From contig JAUIBW010000019.1 in NCBI GenBank assembly GCA_030427585.1, forward strand, positions 1 to 64,000: a DNA stretch of 64,000 nucleotides. Reading direction: 5' to 3'. Positions within the stretch are counted from its first letter, which is position 1, and the number at the start of each line of letters is the position of its first letter. A program made the translations under genes and the position numbers. This document shows positions 1 to 10,309 of the stretch, piece after piece. The notes below the pieces were generated by a model, which worked only from the letters and a program-made list of their open reading frames with translations, did not search any database and was not told the origin of the DNA. Source of the DNA: Bacteroidia bacterium (GTDB taxonomy: Bacteria > Bacteroidota > Bacteroidia > Flavobacteriales > Flavobacteriaceae).

Positions 1-27
1 AAACTATGGAAGAATTATTATGTGAAA

Positions 28-58
28 AATCCTATTATTGTAAACCAATAATAGGATT
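28..58. terminator. 12-bp perfect inverted repeat, possible terminator/hairpin
   Basis: AATCCTATTATT-gtaaacc-AATAATAGGATT; short T run on the minus-strand side. Confidence 0.5.
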
Positions 59-486
59 AAATAGTAACAGTAAACATATATCAGGATTTAAATAAAAACT
101 GTAAACTTTTTTTAGGACGATACATAGCTATGGTCCTGGTTAGGGGTACTTCGATTAGAGGGGTGGGGTACTTCAATCAGAAGCAGCACTTGTGTTCAAC
201 AGAGGTGCTACCTCTGTTTTACATAGGATTGGCCTGTGTTTGTACAGGGGGAGGGGTACTTCTGTAGTAGGGGGAGGGTACTTTGTAAGTACCTTCTGTA
301 TACCTTTTTTTAGTTTTAGAAAATGAAATTTTTACCCGATACTATCATAAACCAAAGTGTGTATCTAAGACTGTGATAGGTGTCGCTAAAGCTTGGTTAG
401 GTTATAGAAAATAAAAAACATTAAAGTGTAGAATGGTTAGGAGTTAATAATTTTATATAAACCAACAGTATACCTTATAAAAAACA

Positions 487-516
487 AAAGCGAGATCAAA
501 ATTACCTCGCTTTTTT
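487..516 (+). terminator. Rho-independent terminator-like hairpin
   Basis: AGCGAG-atcaaaattac-CTCGCT followed by TTTTT. Confidence 0.6.
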
Positions 517-985
517 ACATTTTATGTACCGGTCCTGATGAGAATGGTACGATCCTATATCTTCTCATGGCTTATCTGTGTATTGCATAACTAGAAGACG
601 CAGGTAGTTGTTTTATAAAATTAATAAATGGTTTAAAGTTTAATCCGAATTTAATGTATAATGTTTTCATGTTTTTATCATTTTTAAATTAGTAATACAT
701 CTTTGGATATAGTATAAACAATTGCCGTGCCAAAAAAACAAAAACTCTGTAAAGTAAAGAATAACAAGGGGTTGTGGGTGTTGGTGTTTTGAAGGTGGGC
801 CAATAATACGATTGGATACCGGATTTTTTGTAAAGGATTCATAGCAATCTTACTACAACTACATTTGAAAATGTGGTGAAACGATATTTCGCAATGATTT
901 CAGGGGATAATAGATTTTCAATTGCGTAATGTGGGTTTAAACTAAAAAATGACAATTATTAATTTTAAAAGGTATATAGTTTAGT

Positions 986-993
986 TATATTTG
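986..993 (+). promoter_or_regulatory. Bacteroidota -7 box (TAnnTTTG)
   Basis: TATATTTG 25 nt upstream of ATG at 1018. Confidence 0.5.
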
Positions 994-1017
994 CGGCAAA
1001 TTAAACAAAAGTATACA

Positions 1018-1449
1018 ATGTCAATATCTGATTTATTTGATAGCGGATTTCAGAAAAGAAACCAGGACCATTTTGCAGCAATTGTAAGAGTAGCGATGAG
1101 TGATGGAGTGATTACCGACGAAGAGAAGGCTTTTTTGGATAGGTTAGCCAGAAAACTGGAAATTTCTGAAAATGACTTTAAAGAGATTTTAAAAGATTAT
1201 AATACACACCCTATAAATCCACCTACAAGCTATGATAATAGATTGGAAAGACTCTATGATTTAGCTAGAATGGTATATGCAGATCATATTAAAGGAAAGG
1301 ATCAGGTAGTTTTATTAGAAAAGTTGAGTATCGGTTTAGGGTTTAATCCTGAAAATGCAAAATATGTTGTAGATAAAGCATTAGATCTTGTAGATCAAGG
1401 TGTGGATGGAGATACTTTTTCAGATGAGATTAAAAATATGAATAGGTAA
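1018..1449 (+). CDS. TerB-family tellurite-resistance-like protein
   Basis: ORF track 991..1449 begins at TTG inside a probable promoter; ATG at 1018 (MSISDLFDSG) preferred. TerB-like pattern AAIVRVAMSDGVITDEEKAFLDRLA. Confidence 0.65.
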   Translation: MSISDLFDSGFQKRNQDHFAAIVRVAMSDGVITDEEKAFLDRLARKLEISENDFKEILKDYNTHPINPPTSYDNRLERLYDLARMVYADHIKGKDQVVLLEKLSIGLGFNPENAKYVVDKALDLVDQGVDGDTFSDEIKNMNR

Positions 1450-1469
1450 AATGATTTATTTTAAATCAT

Positions 1470-1500
1470 AAAAAAGGCAGCTTAATTAGCTGCCTTTTTT
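1470..1500. terminator. Bidirectional terminator
   Basis: AAAAAAGGCAGCT-taatt-AGCTGCCTTTTTT between convergent genes. Confidence 0.85.
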
Positions 1501-3023
1501 GCTATTTGTTTTGTAATTTTATAAATCAATTCTTCTTGCTCGAAGGGTTTGGCTATAAAGTCATTCATTCCGGATCGTATACATTTATCCCTGGCAGTAC
1601 CATTAGATTTGCCAGAAAAACCAATAATAGGTACTTCAGAAATAAACTTATCTCCATAATTATTTCGAATCATATGTGTAGCTTGATATCCATCGATTTT
1701 AGAAACGGTAAGATCCATTAAAATCAAATCATATTTGCGTCGCTCGATATAGTTAATTGCTTCTTCACCATTAATAGCAATGTCGACAAAAAAGTTGCCT
1801 TGTGAGATCAATACCTTCATAATTAGATATTGTGTTATTTCTTCATCTTCTACGACCAGAATTCTATATTTGGTTGCACTTTTTGGTAATTTATATTTTT
1901 TCTTTTTTCGTGCTGGTGACGTTTTTATGATTTCAAATTTAAATGGAAGTTTTATATTAAATGTGGTTCCTTTTTCTGGCTCACTGGTTACTTTTATTTC
2001 TCCATTTAAAAGATCTACCAGGTTTTTTACTATTGCTAGTCCAAGACCAGTCCCAGAAATTCGTTTGTCGAGATCAAAACGAGTAAATCGCTCAAAAAGA
2101 TAGGGGATGTTTTCTTCCATAATTCCAATCCCGGTATCTTCAATTTTAAAAGTAAGACTTAGTTTATTGGTACGCTGGTAATTTTTGGTTATCGAAAAAA
2201 TCACTTTTCCTTCTTCAGTAAATTTAAAAGCATTAATTAGGATATTATTTAAAATCTGATATATCCTGGTTCTGTCTCCGATAAGATATTCCTGGATACC
2301 AGGATCTATATTGGTCTCAAAAGTAATTTGCTTTTCTTCGGCTACCTTAGCATAGGATTCACGAAACCCATCTATCAAATTGTGAAAAGCAAAACGTTCT
2401 TCAACAATTTTTAGTGTTCCTGATTCTATTTTAGATAGATCAATCATATCGTCTATAAGAGCATTAAGATGCAGACTTTCTCTTTTTATAATTCTGGCAA
2501 GTTCTTCTTGTTCGAAGGTTAATTTGGTTTTTTCTAGGACTTCTACAAATCCTAATATACTTGTGAGAGGCGTTCTTATCTCATGATTGATATTAGCAAT
2601 AAAACTATTCTTAAATTCTTCTTTTTCCAGAAGATATTTGTTCTTAAGTTCGAGTTCTTTGGCTAATAAAATGGATTCATTTTTTTGTTGTGCTATTTGA
2701 TTCAGGTCTTTATATTTTCCTGTATAATCAAAAAGAATAATTATAATTTCTTCTTTTTCAAGAGTAAATGTGATGTCGCAAATCTTTTCTGTTTTGCCAT
2801 CTTCCAAGTGAATACAAGGAAAGTTTAATGCTTTTTTACCAGAAGAAGTATTTTTTTCAAATTCCCGAAGGATTTCAAAAAAAGGATGAGCATCAAAAAT
2901 TAGTGTACCTTCTTTCCAATTAAAAAAAGTATGATCACTTTCTGTAATGATATTATCATAAGTAACATGAATGATTTGTACTTGAGGATTAAATTGCGAA
3001 TGGTTGTTTTGATGTTTCGTCAT
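1482..3023 (-). CDS. Hybrid sensor histidine kinase/response regulator
   Basis: HisKA NINHEIRTPL, HATPase DTGIGI..GTGLGLAIVKNL, C-terminal REC ILVVEDEEI..LILMDLTV. Confidence 0.9.
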   Translation of the reverse strand: MTKHQNNHSQFNPQVQIIHVTYDNIITESDHTFFNWKEGTLIFDAHPFFEILREFEKNTSSGKKALNFPCIHLEDGKTEKICDITFTLEKEEIIIILFDYTGKYKDLNQIAQQKNESILLAKELELKNKYLLEKEEFKNSFIANINHEIRTPLTSILGFVEVLEKTKLTFEQEELARIIKRESLHLNALIDDMIDLSKIESGTLKIVEERFAFHNLIDGFRESYAKVAEEKQITFETNIDPGIQEYLIGDRTRIYQILNNILINAFKFTEEGKVIFSITKNYQRTNKLSLTFKIEDTGIGIMEENIPYLFERFTRFDLDKRISGTGLGLAIVKNLVDLLNGEIKVTSEPEKGTTFNIKLPFKFEIIKTSPARKKKKYKLPKSATKYRILVVEDEEITQYLIMKVLISQGNFFVDIAINGEEAINYIERRKYDLILMDLTVSKIDGYQATHMIRNNYGDKFISEVPIIGFSGKSNGTARDKCIRSGMNDFIAKPFEQEELIYKITKQIAKKAAN

Positions 3024-3025
3024 GC

Positions 3026-3526
3026 TTACCTTGTTATTTCTTCTGCCAAATCTAAAAAGAAACTCTCGACATTTTTATTTGTTTTAGCACTGGTTAGGTC
3101 ATCAAAAGGAATATTCTTTTCGGTAAGTTGACGTCTGATTTCTTTTTCATTAACCAGGTCGAGTTTATTACCTAATACTCTGGCGGGTACTTTGATGTAG
3201 TTTTCTTTAAGGTATTCTAGATCTTTGGTAAGCGTCGCGTATGTTTCTTCTCTGGTAAGATCAAAGACATAAATAAAAGCATGTGAACCAAGAAGATATG
3301 ATTTTCTGGTGTCTTCTATGCTAATAGAATGCCCTTCGGTATCCCAGATGATCATAGATAATTCTCTACCATCGGGTAGTTGTATCAATTTCTTTTTTAT
3401 TTGGACTCCAAGGGTTACCTTGTATTCTTCAGAAAATTCGTTATCCATAAAACGTCTGAATAGAGACGTTTTTCCGACACCAAAGTGCCCTAAAAGGACT
3501 ACTTTTTTAGACAATTTCATCTGCAA
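3026..3526 (-). CDS. Ras/Rab-like small GTPase
   Basis: P-loop GHFGVGKTS, WDTEGHS switch II, NKLD G4 motif. Confidence 0.85.
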   Translation of the reverse strand: MQMKLSKKVVLLGHFGVGKTSLFRRFMDNEFSEEYKVTLGVQIKKKLIQLPDGRELSMIIWDTEGHSISIEDTRKSYLLGSHAFIYVFDLTREETYATLTKDLEYLKENYIKVPARVLGNKLDLVNEKEIRRQLTEKNIPFDDLTSAKTNKNVESFFLDLAEEITR

Positions 3527-4331
3527 AATGTTTTTTTAATTTTTTAGTAAAAAGGGTACTGTTTTCTAAGTCTATGCTAGAAATATTATTTTTGGCAAAA
3601 TCTATAATCTGATCTTCCAGAACTTCTTTAAACATCATGGTATATGCTCCAGAAATTACAGCAGCTACATAATAAGAATAAAAATTTTGTATGTGTATAG
3701 TATACAATTCATACTCTATAAGTTCTAAATTTTGATTTCCTCCTTCAAAAGCATCTTCAACAAAACTTTTTATTGCCGTAAGCATTCCGGCAACCATCTC
3801 TTTATCTATGGTGCCTTCTGATAACGGGCTATAATCGGCAATTAGTATACCAGAGTTTTTTTCGATTACAAACATTTGGATTAGCCTTGGTTTTGCGTAA
3901 TCCGATATAGCAAGGTCACCCTCACTAACTCCTTGAACCTTGGCTTTGGTTCTACGAAACCAGTTTCTAAATGAAAATGCTTTTTTTGTTTTTCTGCTGA
4001 TATTTTCGCTCAATAATTTCATTTCATGAGCAATATATTTTTTGATCATTTTACCAATGATAGGAAATAGAGCTTCTACTACAGCATCTTGAGAGTTTTT
4101 AATTTCTTCTCGTAACGTTTCTGTAATAGTTGGCCCAAGAGTTTTAGGAATTTCCTGTACAAATTCATCTAATTTATCATCAATAATAGGATCAACTTTA
4201 TGAGAGAGTTCTTTTTTTTGATTGACAATTTTGGTTAGATCATCAACTTTTTGAGCAATGGAATCGGCAAATTCGTGTTCTTCTGTAAAAAGAAGTTCTT
4301 TAAGAATTTTAAGTTTATCCTGCTCTTCCAT
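3507..4331 (-). CDS. Roadblock/longin-like regulator candidate, adjacent to small GTPase
   Basis: C-terminal half MFVIEKNSGILIADYSP..EMVAGMLTAIKSFVEDAF.. resembles roadblock/longin fold; overlaps GTPase start. Confidence 0.45.
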   Translation of the reverse strand: MEEQDKLKILKELLFTEEHEFADSIAQKVDDLTKIVNQKKELSHKVDPIIDDKLDEFVQEIPKTLGPTITETLREEIKNSQDAVVEALFPIIGKMIKKYIAHEMKLLSENISRKTKKAFSFRNWFRRTKAKVQGVSEGDLAISDYAKPRLIQMFVIEKNSGILIADYSPLSEGTIDKEMVAGMLTAIKSFVEDAFEGGNQNLELIEYELYTIHIQNFYSYYVAAVISGAYTMMFKEVLEDQIIDFAKNNISSIDLENSTLFTKKLKKHFADEIV

Positions 4332-4349
4332 ACTTTTGGATAGATTGGA

Positions 4350-4703
4350 TTATTTTTGGTTGATTTTTTCACCTAGGTTGATAAGGAGATCTCCCAATGT
4401 TTTTTTATCAACTTTTTTGGCATCCAGCATATCAGTTTTGTCGGCTAAATTATCTTCTAATTCAGTGATTCTAATATTTATATCTGTGCTTAGATTGTCT
4501 ATTGCTTGATTTAGTTCTTTACGAGTATCATCGATAAAATCTTCAAGTTCTTTCTTTTTTGAAGCAATTTCTTTTTTTACTTTTTCAAACTCTGAGTTAT
4601 AAGCTGCAATATTTTCTCCAAAGATTAGATTCTTTATTGCTTCTATTTTTGAAGAAGGGTCATCAGCAACTTTTTCTTCAACAGCTTTATTTTCTTTAGC
4701 CAT
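4350..4703 (-). CDS. Coiled-coil hypothetical protein
   Basis: Intact ORF, Lys/Glu-rich heptad-like sequence, first gene of the GTPase/kinase operon. Confidence 0.6.
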   Translation of the reverse strand: MAKENKAVEEKVADDPSSKIEAIKNLIFGENIAAYNSEFEKVKKEIASKKKELEDFIDDTRKELNQAIDNLSTDINIRITELEDNLADKTDMLDAKKVDKKTLGDLLINLGEKINQK

Positions 4704-4943
4704 TTTAATCGGTTTATTAGATTCTTAATTATGAACTTACGTAAAATTAACATAAAAACGTTAAAAAATCCGCTATAATGGTGATAATGTTAATTTTCTC
4801 AATTCAAAATCTTATTCTTTTAAAAAGATTGTGTTTGTACGTTTTATTTTTAAGTTTTGGGTGAGGATATACCGAATTTATGAAAAACAAATATTCGATA
4901 TACAAGGATAGTAAAAAATTAGGTTATTTTGATCTGTTTAGAG

Positions 4944-5942
4944 TTATTTCATAAATGACTCTACTTTTTCGACCATATTTTTACTGCCACAAATAAAAGG
5001 AGTACGCTCATGTAGTTGAGTTGGCTTGATGTCCATAATTCGTCTGTATCCATCACTAGCTTTACCTCCTGCCTGTTCTGTAATAAAGGCCATAGGGTTA
5101 CACTCATATAAAAGGCGAAGTTTTCCATTAGGAGATTTTGAAGTACTTGGGTACATGTAAACTCCTCCTTTTATCATATTACGATGAATATCACTTACCA
5201 AAGAGCCAATATATCGAGAAGTATATGGGCGATCCTCTTTTTCTTCCTGGCAATATTTAATATAATCTTTAATCCCTTGTGGAAAATGTATATAATTTCC
5301 TTCATTTACCGAGTATATATTACCGTTTTCTGGAAATTTCATATTGGGATGTGATAAGTAGTACGTTCCTAATGCAGGGTTTAATGTAAAACCATTAACA
5401 CCATGCCCTGTAGTATATACAAGCATTGTAGAGGTTCCGTAAATGATATATCCTGCTGCCACTTGTAAATTACCAGGTTGTAAAAAGTCATCCAGAGTTA
5501 CAGGAGTTCCGGTAGGAGTTATCCTACGATAGATAGAAAAAATAGTTCCTACAGAAACATTAACGTCTATATTAGAACTTCCATCCAAAGGGTCCATAAG
5601 CACCACATAATTATTGCGGTGGTCGTTTTTTTGCCCTTTTATAGTAATGAATTCATCATTTTCTTCAGAAGCAATTCCGCATACAATTTCTCTATTTGTT
5701 AGTGTATTGATAAAGGTTTCATTAGCTAATACATCTAGCTTTTGCTGATCTTCACCTTGTATGTTGGTTTCTCCTGCAGCTCCTGTTATATCTACTAACC
5801 CTGCTTTGTTTACCTCGTGATTCACCATTTTTGCCGCTAATCGAATAGAGTTGATCAAACGAGAAAGTTCTCCACTAGCATATGGGAAATCTTTTTGGTT
5901 TTCTATGATAAATTCTCCTAGGGTTTGATTTCTTCTTGTCAT
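4944..5942 (-). CDS. fbp: Fructose-1,6-bisphosphatase class I
   Basis: [43 protein letters not shown] motifs. Confidence 0.95.
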   Translation of the reverse strand: MTRRNQTLGEFIIENQKDFPYASGELSRLINSIRLAAKMVNHEVNKAGLVDITGAAGETNIQGEDQQKLDVLANETFINTLTNREIVCGIASEENDEFITIKGQKNDHRNNYVVLMDPLDGSSNIDVNVSVGTIFSIYRRITPTGTPVTLDDFLQPGNLQVAAGYIIYGTSTMLVYTTGHGVNGFTLNPALGTYYLSHPNMKFPENGNIYSVNEGNYIHFPQGIKDYIKYCQEEKEDRPYTSRYIGSLVSDIHRNMIKGGVYMYPSTSKSPNGKLRLLYECNPMAFITEQAGGKASDGYRRIMDIKPTQLHERTPFICGSKNMVEKVESFMK

Positions 5943-6118
5943 TTATGGTGAATTTTTAGTTGCTGCAAAAGTATTATTTTTTAAGTAACTATAACGTTTT
6001 CGGAGGCTTTAATTATTAAACGTCATTAAGAAATGTAAAAATATATAATGTGGTCGCATAACATTAGAAAATTGTCTGATTTCTAGTTCATATTTTATAG
6101 TTTTGATAAACTTTTTTT

Positions 6119-6598
6119 ATGAATTATGTGATTAGAGATGCCAGAGAGGAAGATATGACTCAAGTACTGGGTTTAATCCAGGAACTGGCAATTTTTGAAA
6201 AAGAACCTGATGCAGTAGAAATAACTGTTGAAGAGCTTATACGTGAAGGTTTTGGAGATCATCCACTTTTTCATTGTTTTGTGGCCGAGGTAAAGGATGA
6301 AATAGTAGGAATAGCCCTGGTGTATTATCGGTTTTCTACCTGGCAGGGACGTTCTGTTCATTTAGAAGACCTTATTGTTAAAGAATCTATGAGAGGAACT
6401 GGTTTGGGTAGTGCATTATACAAAGAAGTATTAAAATATGCTCAATCAAAAGGAGTACGAAGAGTAGAGTGGGTTGTTTTGGATTGGAATACTGCTGCTA
6501 TTGATTTTTATGAAAAAAGCGGTGCAAAGCTTTTAAAAGATTGGTATCTGGTTCAAATGGATCAGGATGGGGTTAATAAATTCGTATCAAAATCATAA
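6119..6598 (+). CDS. GNAT family N-acetyltransferase
   Basis: IRDAREEDM..HLEDLIVKESMRGTGLGSALYKEV..VLDWNTAAIDFYEKSGA. Confidence 0.85.
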   Translation: MNYVIRDAREEDMTQVLGLIQELAIFEKEPDAVEITVEELIREGFGDHPLFHCFVAEVKDEIVGIALVYYRFSTWQGRSVHLEDLIVKESMRGTGLGSALYKEVLKYAQSKGVRRVEWVVLDWNTAAIDFYEKSGAKLLKDWYLVQMDQDGVNKFVSKS

Positions 6599-6648
6599 TG
6601 CTTTCAATTTAACATTATCTAATTTAATGGTAAAAAAACACTTGGTTA

Positions 6649-7902
6649 ATGAGAGTTTTTAAATTCGGAGGAGCATCTGTAAAAGATGCTAAGGGAGTAA
6701 AAAATGTACTTAATGTACTTGAGAAAACAGGATTTTCTAATCTTATTATTGTTATTTCTGCAATGGGTAAAACCACCAATGCATTAGAACGTATTGTCGA
6801 ATTATACGTTAAGAATAGCAAGGAACTTAACATATCACTTCGGGATCTCGAGGTATATCATAACGAAATTCTGGAAACACTTTTTGAAAACGAACAACAC
6901 CCTGTTTTTAAAAAAATTGAAGGACTTTTATTAGATATGCAAACCATACTAAATAGAAATAAATCAACTCAATATGATTATGTCTATGATCAAATAGTAC
7001 CTTATGGAGAGTTAATTTCTACTACTATTGTAAGTGAATATCTAAATCACAAAGGGTATCAAAATACGTGGTTAGATGCACGAGATTTTATTAAAACAGA
7101 TACAGCCTATAGAGATGCCGAAGTAGATTGGCAAACTACTCAACATCTGATACTCGACAAGGTTAATAAAAATAGCCTTAGTATTACCCAGGGGTTTATT
7201 GGATCTGATACGAATAATTTTACTACAACTTTGGGGAGGGAGGGGAGTGATTATACTGCCGGGATTTTGGCGTATTGTTTAAATGCAGATAGTGTAAGTA
7301 TCTGGAAAGATGTACCTGGTGTTCTTAATGCAGACCCCAGAGTGTTTGATCAAACTCAACTACTATCTCATATTTCTTATGAAGAAGCTATAGAACTTGC
7401 GTTTTATGGAGCATCTGTGATTCATCCAAAAACAATTCAGCCTTTACAGCGTAAAGAAATACCATTATATGTTAAATCGTTTCTTAATCCTGTCGATCAA
7501 GGGACCTCTGTAAAGAAAGGTCAACCATTAGATCCTCATTTACCTTGTTATATCGTAAAGAGAAATCAGATTTTGGTCTCACTTTCTTCTTTAGATTTCT
7601 CATTTATCGTCGAAAATAATATTAGTGAAATCTTTAGTCTTTTTCATCAGTATCATATAAAAGTAGGCCTAATTCAGAATTCTGCAATTAGTTTTTCAGT
7701 ATGCCTTGATGATAAGTTTGCTCATTTTGAAAAACTTTTAGGGAAACTTAAAGCAAAATTTAGGGTTACTTACAACACGAATGTATCTTTATTTACGATT
7801 AGACACTTTACAAATGAAGCTATTACCTCTTTAGAAAAAAATAAAGATATTTTACTAAAGCAAATAACCAGAGAGACTTATCAAATGGTATCAAGAGATT
7901 AG
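6649..7902 (+). CDS. lysC: Aspartate kinase
   Basis: MRVFKFGGASVKDAKGVKN..TTLGREGSDYTAGILAY..SIWKDVPGV. Confidence 0.9.
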   Translation: MRVFKFGGASVKDAKGVKNVLNVLEKTGFSNLIIVISAMGKTTNALERIVELYVKNSKELNISLRDLEVYHNEILETLFENEQHPVFKKIEGLLLDMQTILNRNKSTQYDYVYDQIVPYGELISTTIVSEYLNHKGYQNTWLDARDFIKTDTAYRDAEVDWQTTQHLILDKVNKNSLSITQGFIGSDTNNFTTTLGREGSDYTAGILAYCLNADSVSIWKDVPGVLNADPRVFDQTQLLSHISYEEAIELAFYGASVIHPKTIQPLQRKEIPLYVKSFLNPVDQGTSVKKGQPLDPHLPCYIVKRNQILVSLSSLDFSFIVENNISEIFSLFHQYHIKVGLIQNSAISFSVCLDDKFAHFEKLLGKLKAKFRVTYNTNVSLFTIRHFTNEAITSLEKNKDILLKQITRETYQMVSRD

Positions 7903-7925
7903 TGATATCAATTCAGGGATTTTGC

Positions 7926-7933
7926 TATATTTG
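7926..7933 (+). promoter_or_regulatory. Bacteroidota -7 box (TAnnTTTG)
   Basis: TATATTTG 23 nt upstream of ATG at 7956. Confidence 0.45.
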
Positions 7934-7955
7934 CAGTTAGCGCAAATTGTATTTA

Positions 7956-9764
7956 ATGCCCATAGTCACAGCAAGAGAAGTAGCCGCGGGGCTCAAAATG
8001 GATAAATTTGGTTTTATAGGCACCTTTATTGGTTGGGTGATTCTTAAGGTTACCCGATTATCAAAAGTAAATCGTCAATACGATAAGATAAGCCATTTAA
8101 AAGATTTGGACTTTTTAACCAAAACTTTGGAAATACATAATGTAAATTATGAAATTCCTGAAGAAGATCTAAAAAGATTACCTAAAAATGGGGCCTTTAT
8201 TACATTATCGAACCATCCTTTAGGAGGGCTTGATGGAGTTTTATTGCTTAAACTTATGTTAGAGCATCGGTCTGATTATAAAATAATAGCAAATTTTTTA
8301 CTGCACAGTTTTTCGCCGTTGAAGCCTTATATAATGCCTGTAAACCCTTTTGAGGATAGGAAAGAGGCAAAATCCAGTCATAAAGGAATTAAGGAAGCTA
8401 TTTTACACCTTCGTGAAGGTAAGCCACTTGGGATTTTTCCGGCAGGAGAAGTATCTACTTTTAAAGAAGGTAAGAATTATGTAGACAGACCTTGGGAACC
8501 TAGTGCCATGAGACTAGTTCAAAAAGCAAAAGTTCCTGTAATTCCTATATATTTTCATGCTCGCAATAGTAGACTTTTTTATCGACTGGCCTCTATAAGT
8601 GATATTTTACGAACAGCCAAATTACCGAGCGAACTTTTTTCTCAGGAAAATAAAGTTATCAAAGTGCGAATTGGTAATCCTGTTTCGGTAAAAGATCAGG
8701 AAGAACATACTAATCTTGAGGATTTTACGAATTTCTTACGTAAGAAGACGTATATGCTGGCCAATCCTTTTGAGAAAAAGACATTGAGAGAATCGATTCC
8801 TCAAAATTTGAAATTACCAAAATCACCTAAAGAAATAGCTGTCGAAGGTAATATCAATGCCATAGAATCAGAGCTACAATACTGTAGAGATCATGATAAA
8901 CGATTATTGATCAGTAAGAATTATGAAGTTTTTCTGGTAAAGAAAAAACATATTCCAAATGTAGTTCATGAAATAGGAAGGCTTAGAGAAATTACATTTA
9001 GAGCAATTGGAGAAGGAACTAATAATTCTTTAGATTTGGATCCTTTTGATGAATATTATCACCATATGTTTTTATGGGATAATGAAGCTAAAAAAATGGT
9101 TGGTGCGTATCGTATGGGAATGGGTTCGCAGATTTATGCTAACCGTGGCATTGATGGGTTTTATCTTCAGGATTTATTTAGGTTTGAACCAGAATTACAT
9201 AAAATGATGAGTGAATCTATCGAAATGGGTAGAGCTTTTATTATTAAAGAATATCAACAACGTCCTATGCCATTATTTTTACTTTGGAAAGGTATAGTGC
9301 ATTGTACGCTTCGATTCCCAGAGCATAAATATCTTATAGGAGGAGTTAGTATTAGCAATAAGTTTAGCAATTTTTCTAAATCTCTGATGATAGAGTTTAT
9401 GAAATCTCATTATTATGATCCTTATGTGGCACAGTATGTTAGGCCTAAAAAAGAGTTTAAAGTAAAATTAAAAGATGCAGATAAAGATTTTGTCTTTGAT
9501 GAGAGTAAAAGTGATCTCAATAAATTTGATAAAATTATTGATGAAGTAGAGCCAGGAAGTCTTCGTATTCCGGTTTTAATTAAAAAATATATTAAGCAAA
9601 ATGCTAAAGTAGTATCATTCAATGTTGATCCATTATTTAATAATGCAGTTGATGGTTTAATGTATATTCGTATCGCTGATCTTCCTGATAGTACTGTAAA
9701 ACCCGTTATGGAAGAATTTCAGGCAGAATTAGAGCAGAAGTATTTTAAAAACGGTGATAAATAA
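7956..9764 (+). CDS. olsF: Bifunctional acyltransferase: N-terminal PlsC-type plus C-terminal GNAT-like (OlsF-like ornithine lipid synthase)
   Basis: NHPLGGLDG and FPAGEVS PlsC motifs; C-terminal half with REITFRAIGEGTNNSLDLDPFDEYYHHMFLWD typical of OlsB/hemolysin-like acyltransferase. ORF track TTG start moved to ATG 7956. Confidence 0.65.
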   Translation: MPIVTAREVAAGLKMDKFGFIGTFIGWVILKVTRLSKVNRQYDKISHLKDLDFLTKTLEIHNVNYEIPEEDLKRLPKNGAFITLSNHPLGGLDGVLLLKLMLEHRSDYKIIANFLLHSFSPLKPYIMPVNPFEDRKEAKSSHKGIKEAILHLREGKPLGIFPAGEVSTFKEGKNYVDRPWEPSAMRLVQKAKVPVIPIYFHARNSRLFYRLASISDILRTAKLPSELFSQENKVIKVRIGNPVSVKDQEEHTNLEDFTNFLRKKTYMLANPFEKKTLRESIPQNLKLPKSPKEIAVEGNINAIESELQYCRDHDKRLLISKNYEVFLVKKKHIPNVVHEIGRLREITFRAIGEGTNNSLDLDPFDEYYHHMFLWDNEAKKMVGAYRMGMGSQIYANRGIDGFYLQDLFRFEPELHKMMSESIEMGRAFIIKEYQQRPMPLFLLWKGIVHCTLRFPEHKYLIGGVSISNKFSNFSKSLMIEFMKSHYYDPYVAQYVRPKKEFKVKLKDADKDFVFDESKSDLNKFDKIIDEVEPGSLRIPVLIKKYIKQNAKVVSFNVDPLFNNAVDGLMYIRIADLPDSTVKPVMEEFQAELEQKYFKNGDK

Positions 9765-9824
9765 GGTTCTCAACATACACTGTTTTTTAGATTTTATTTT
9801 TTTGATAATTTTAAGTAGTGTCTA

Positions 9825-10250
9825 TTACGATACTGTTTTTGACATATTTTTCTCTACAAAATCTTTGCAATATTCTTTAATCTGATTTCTGGTTTTTATA
9901 AATGCGCTATGAATTTCTTCTTCTGTGCCTTCTACTTTTGATGGATCAAAGAAATTATAATGCAATCGTTTTGCCTTACCGGGGAAGAAAGGACATCTTT
10001 CTTTGGCATTATCACACACAGTAATAATGAAGTCAAATTGTATATTTAGATATTCGTCTAGATTATTAGAAGTATGAGTAGAAATATCAATACCATCTTC
10101 CTTCATAATCGCTATTGCTCGGGGATTTACTCCGTGTGTTTCTACTCCCGCACTATAAATAGTTGCATTGTCTTTGGCAAAATGTTTTAAATATCCTTCT
10201 GCCATTTGACTCCTACAAGAATTACCGGTGCATAATACTAAAATATTCAT
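9825..10250 (-). CDS. arsC: Low-MW protein tyrosine phosphatase-like arsenate reductase
   Basis: MNILVLCTGNSCRSQMAEG P-loop; next to ArsR-type gene. Confidence 0.8.
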   Translation of the reverse strand: MNILVLCTGNSCRSQMAEGYLKHFAKDNATIYSAGVETHGVNPRAIAIMKEDGIDISTHTSNNLDEYLNIQFDFIITVCDNAKERCPFFPGKAKRLHYNFFDPSKVEGTEEEIHSAFIKTRNQIKEYCKDFVEKNMSKTVS

Positions 10251-10309
10251 GAGTGTTTTTATTTTTAATTGCTCTCTTTTTAGAAGAGAATTTGTAGTGT
10301 TTATTGTGG

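Noticed and set aside
991-1017. ORF-track start at 991 (TTG) for the TerB-like gene
   Set aside because: Overlaps the TATATTTG promoter-like box; ATG at 1018 is the more likely start.
1506-2103. Plus-strand ORFs (71 and 107 aa) in the ORF track opposite the histidine kinase
   Set aside because: Antisense to a clearly coding gene, no recognisable domain; same reasoning for most other short ORFs opposite large genes (e.g. 18192..18506, 38432..38752, 61773..62201).
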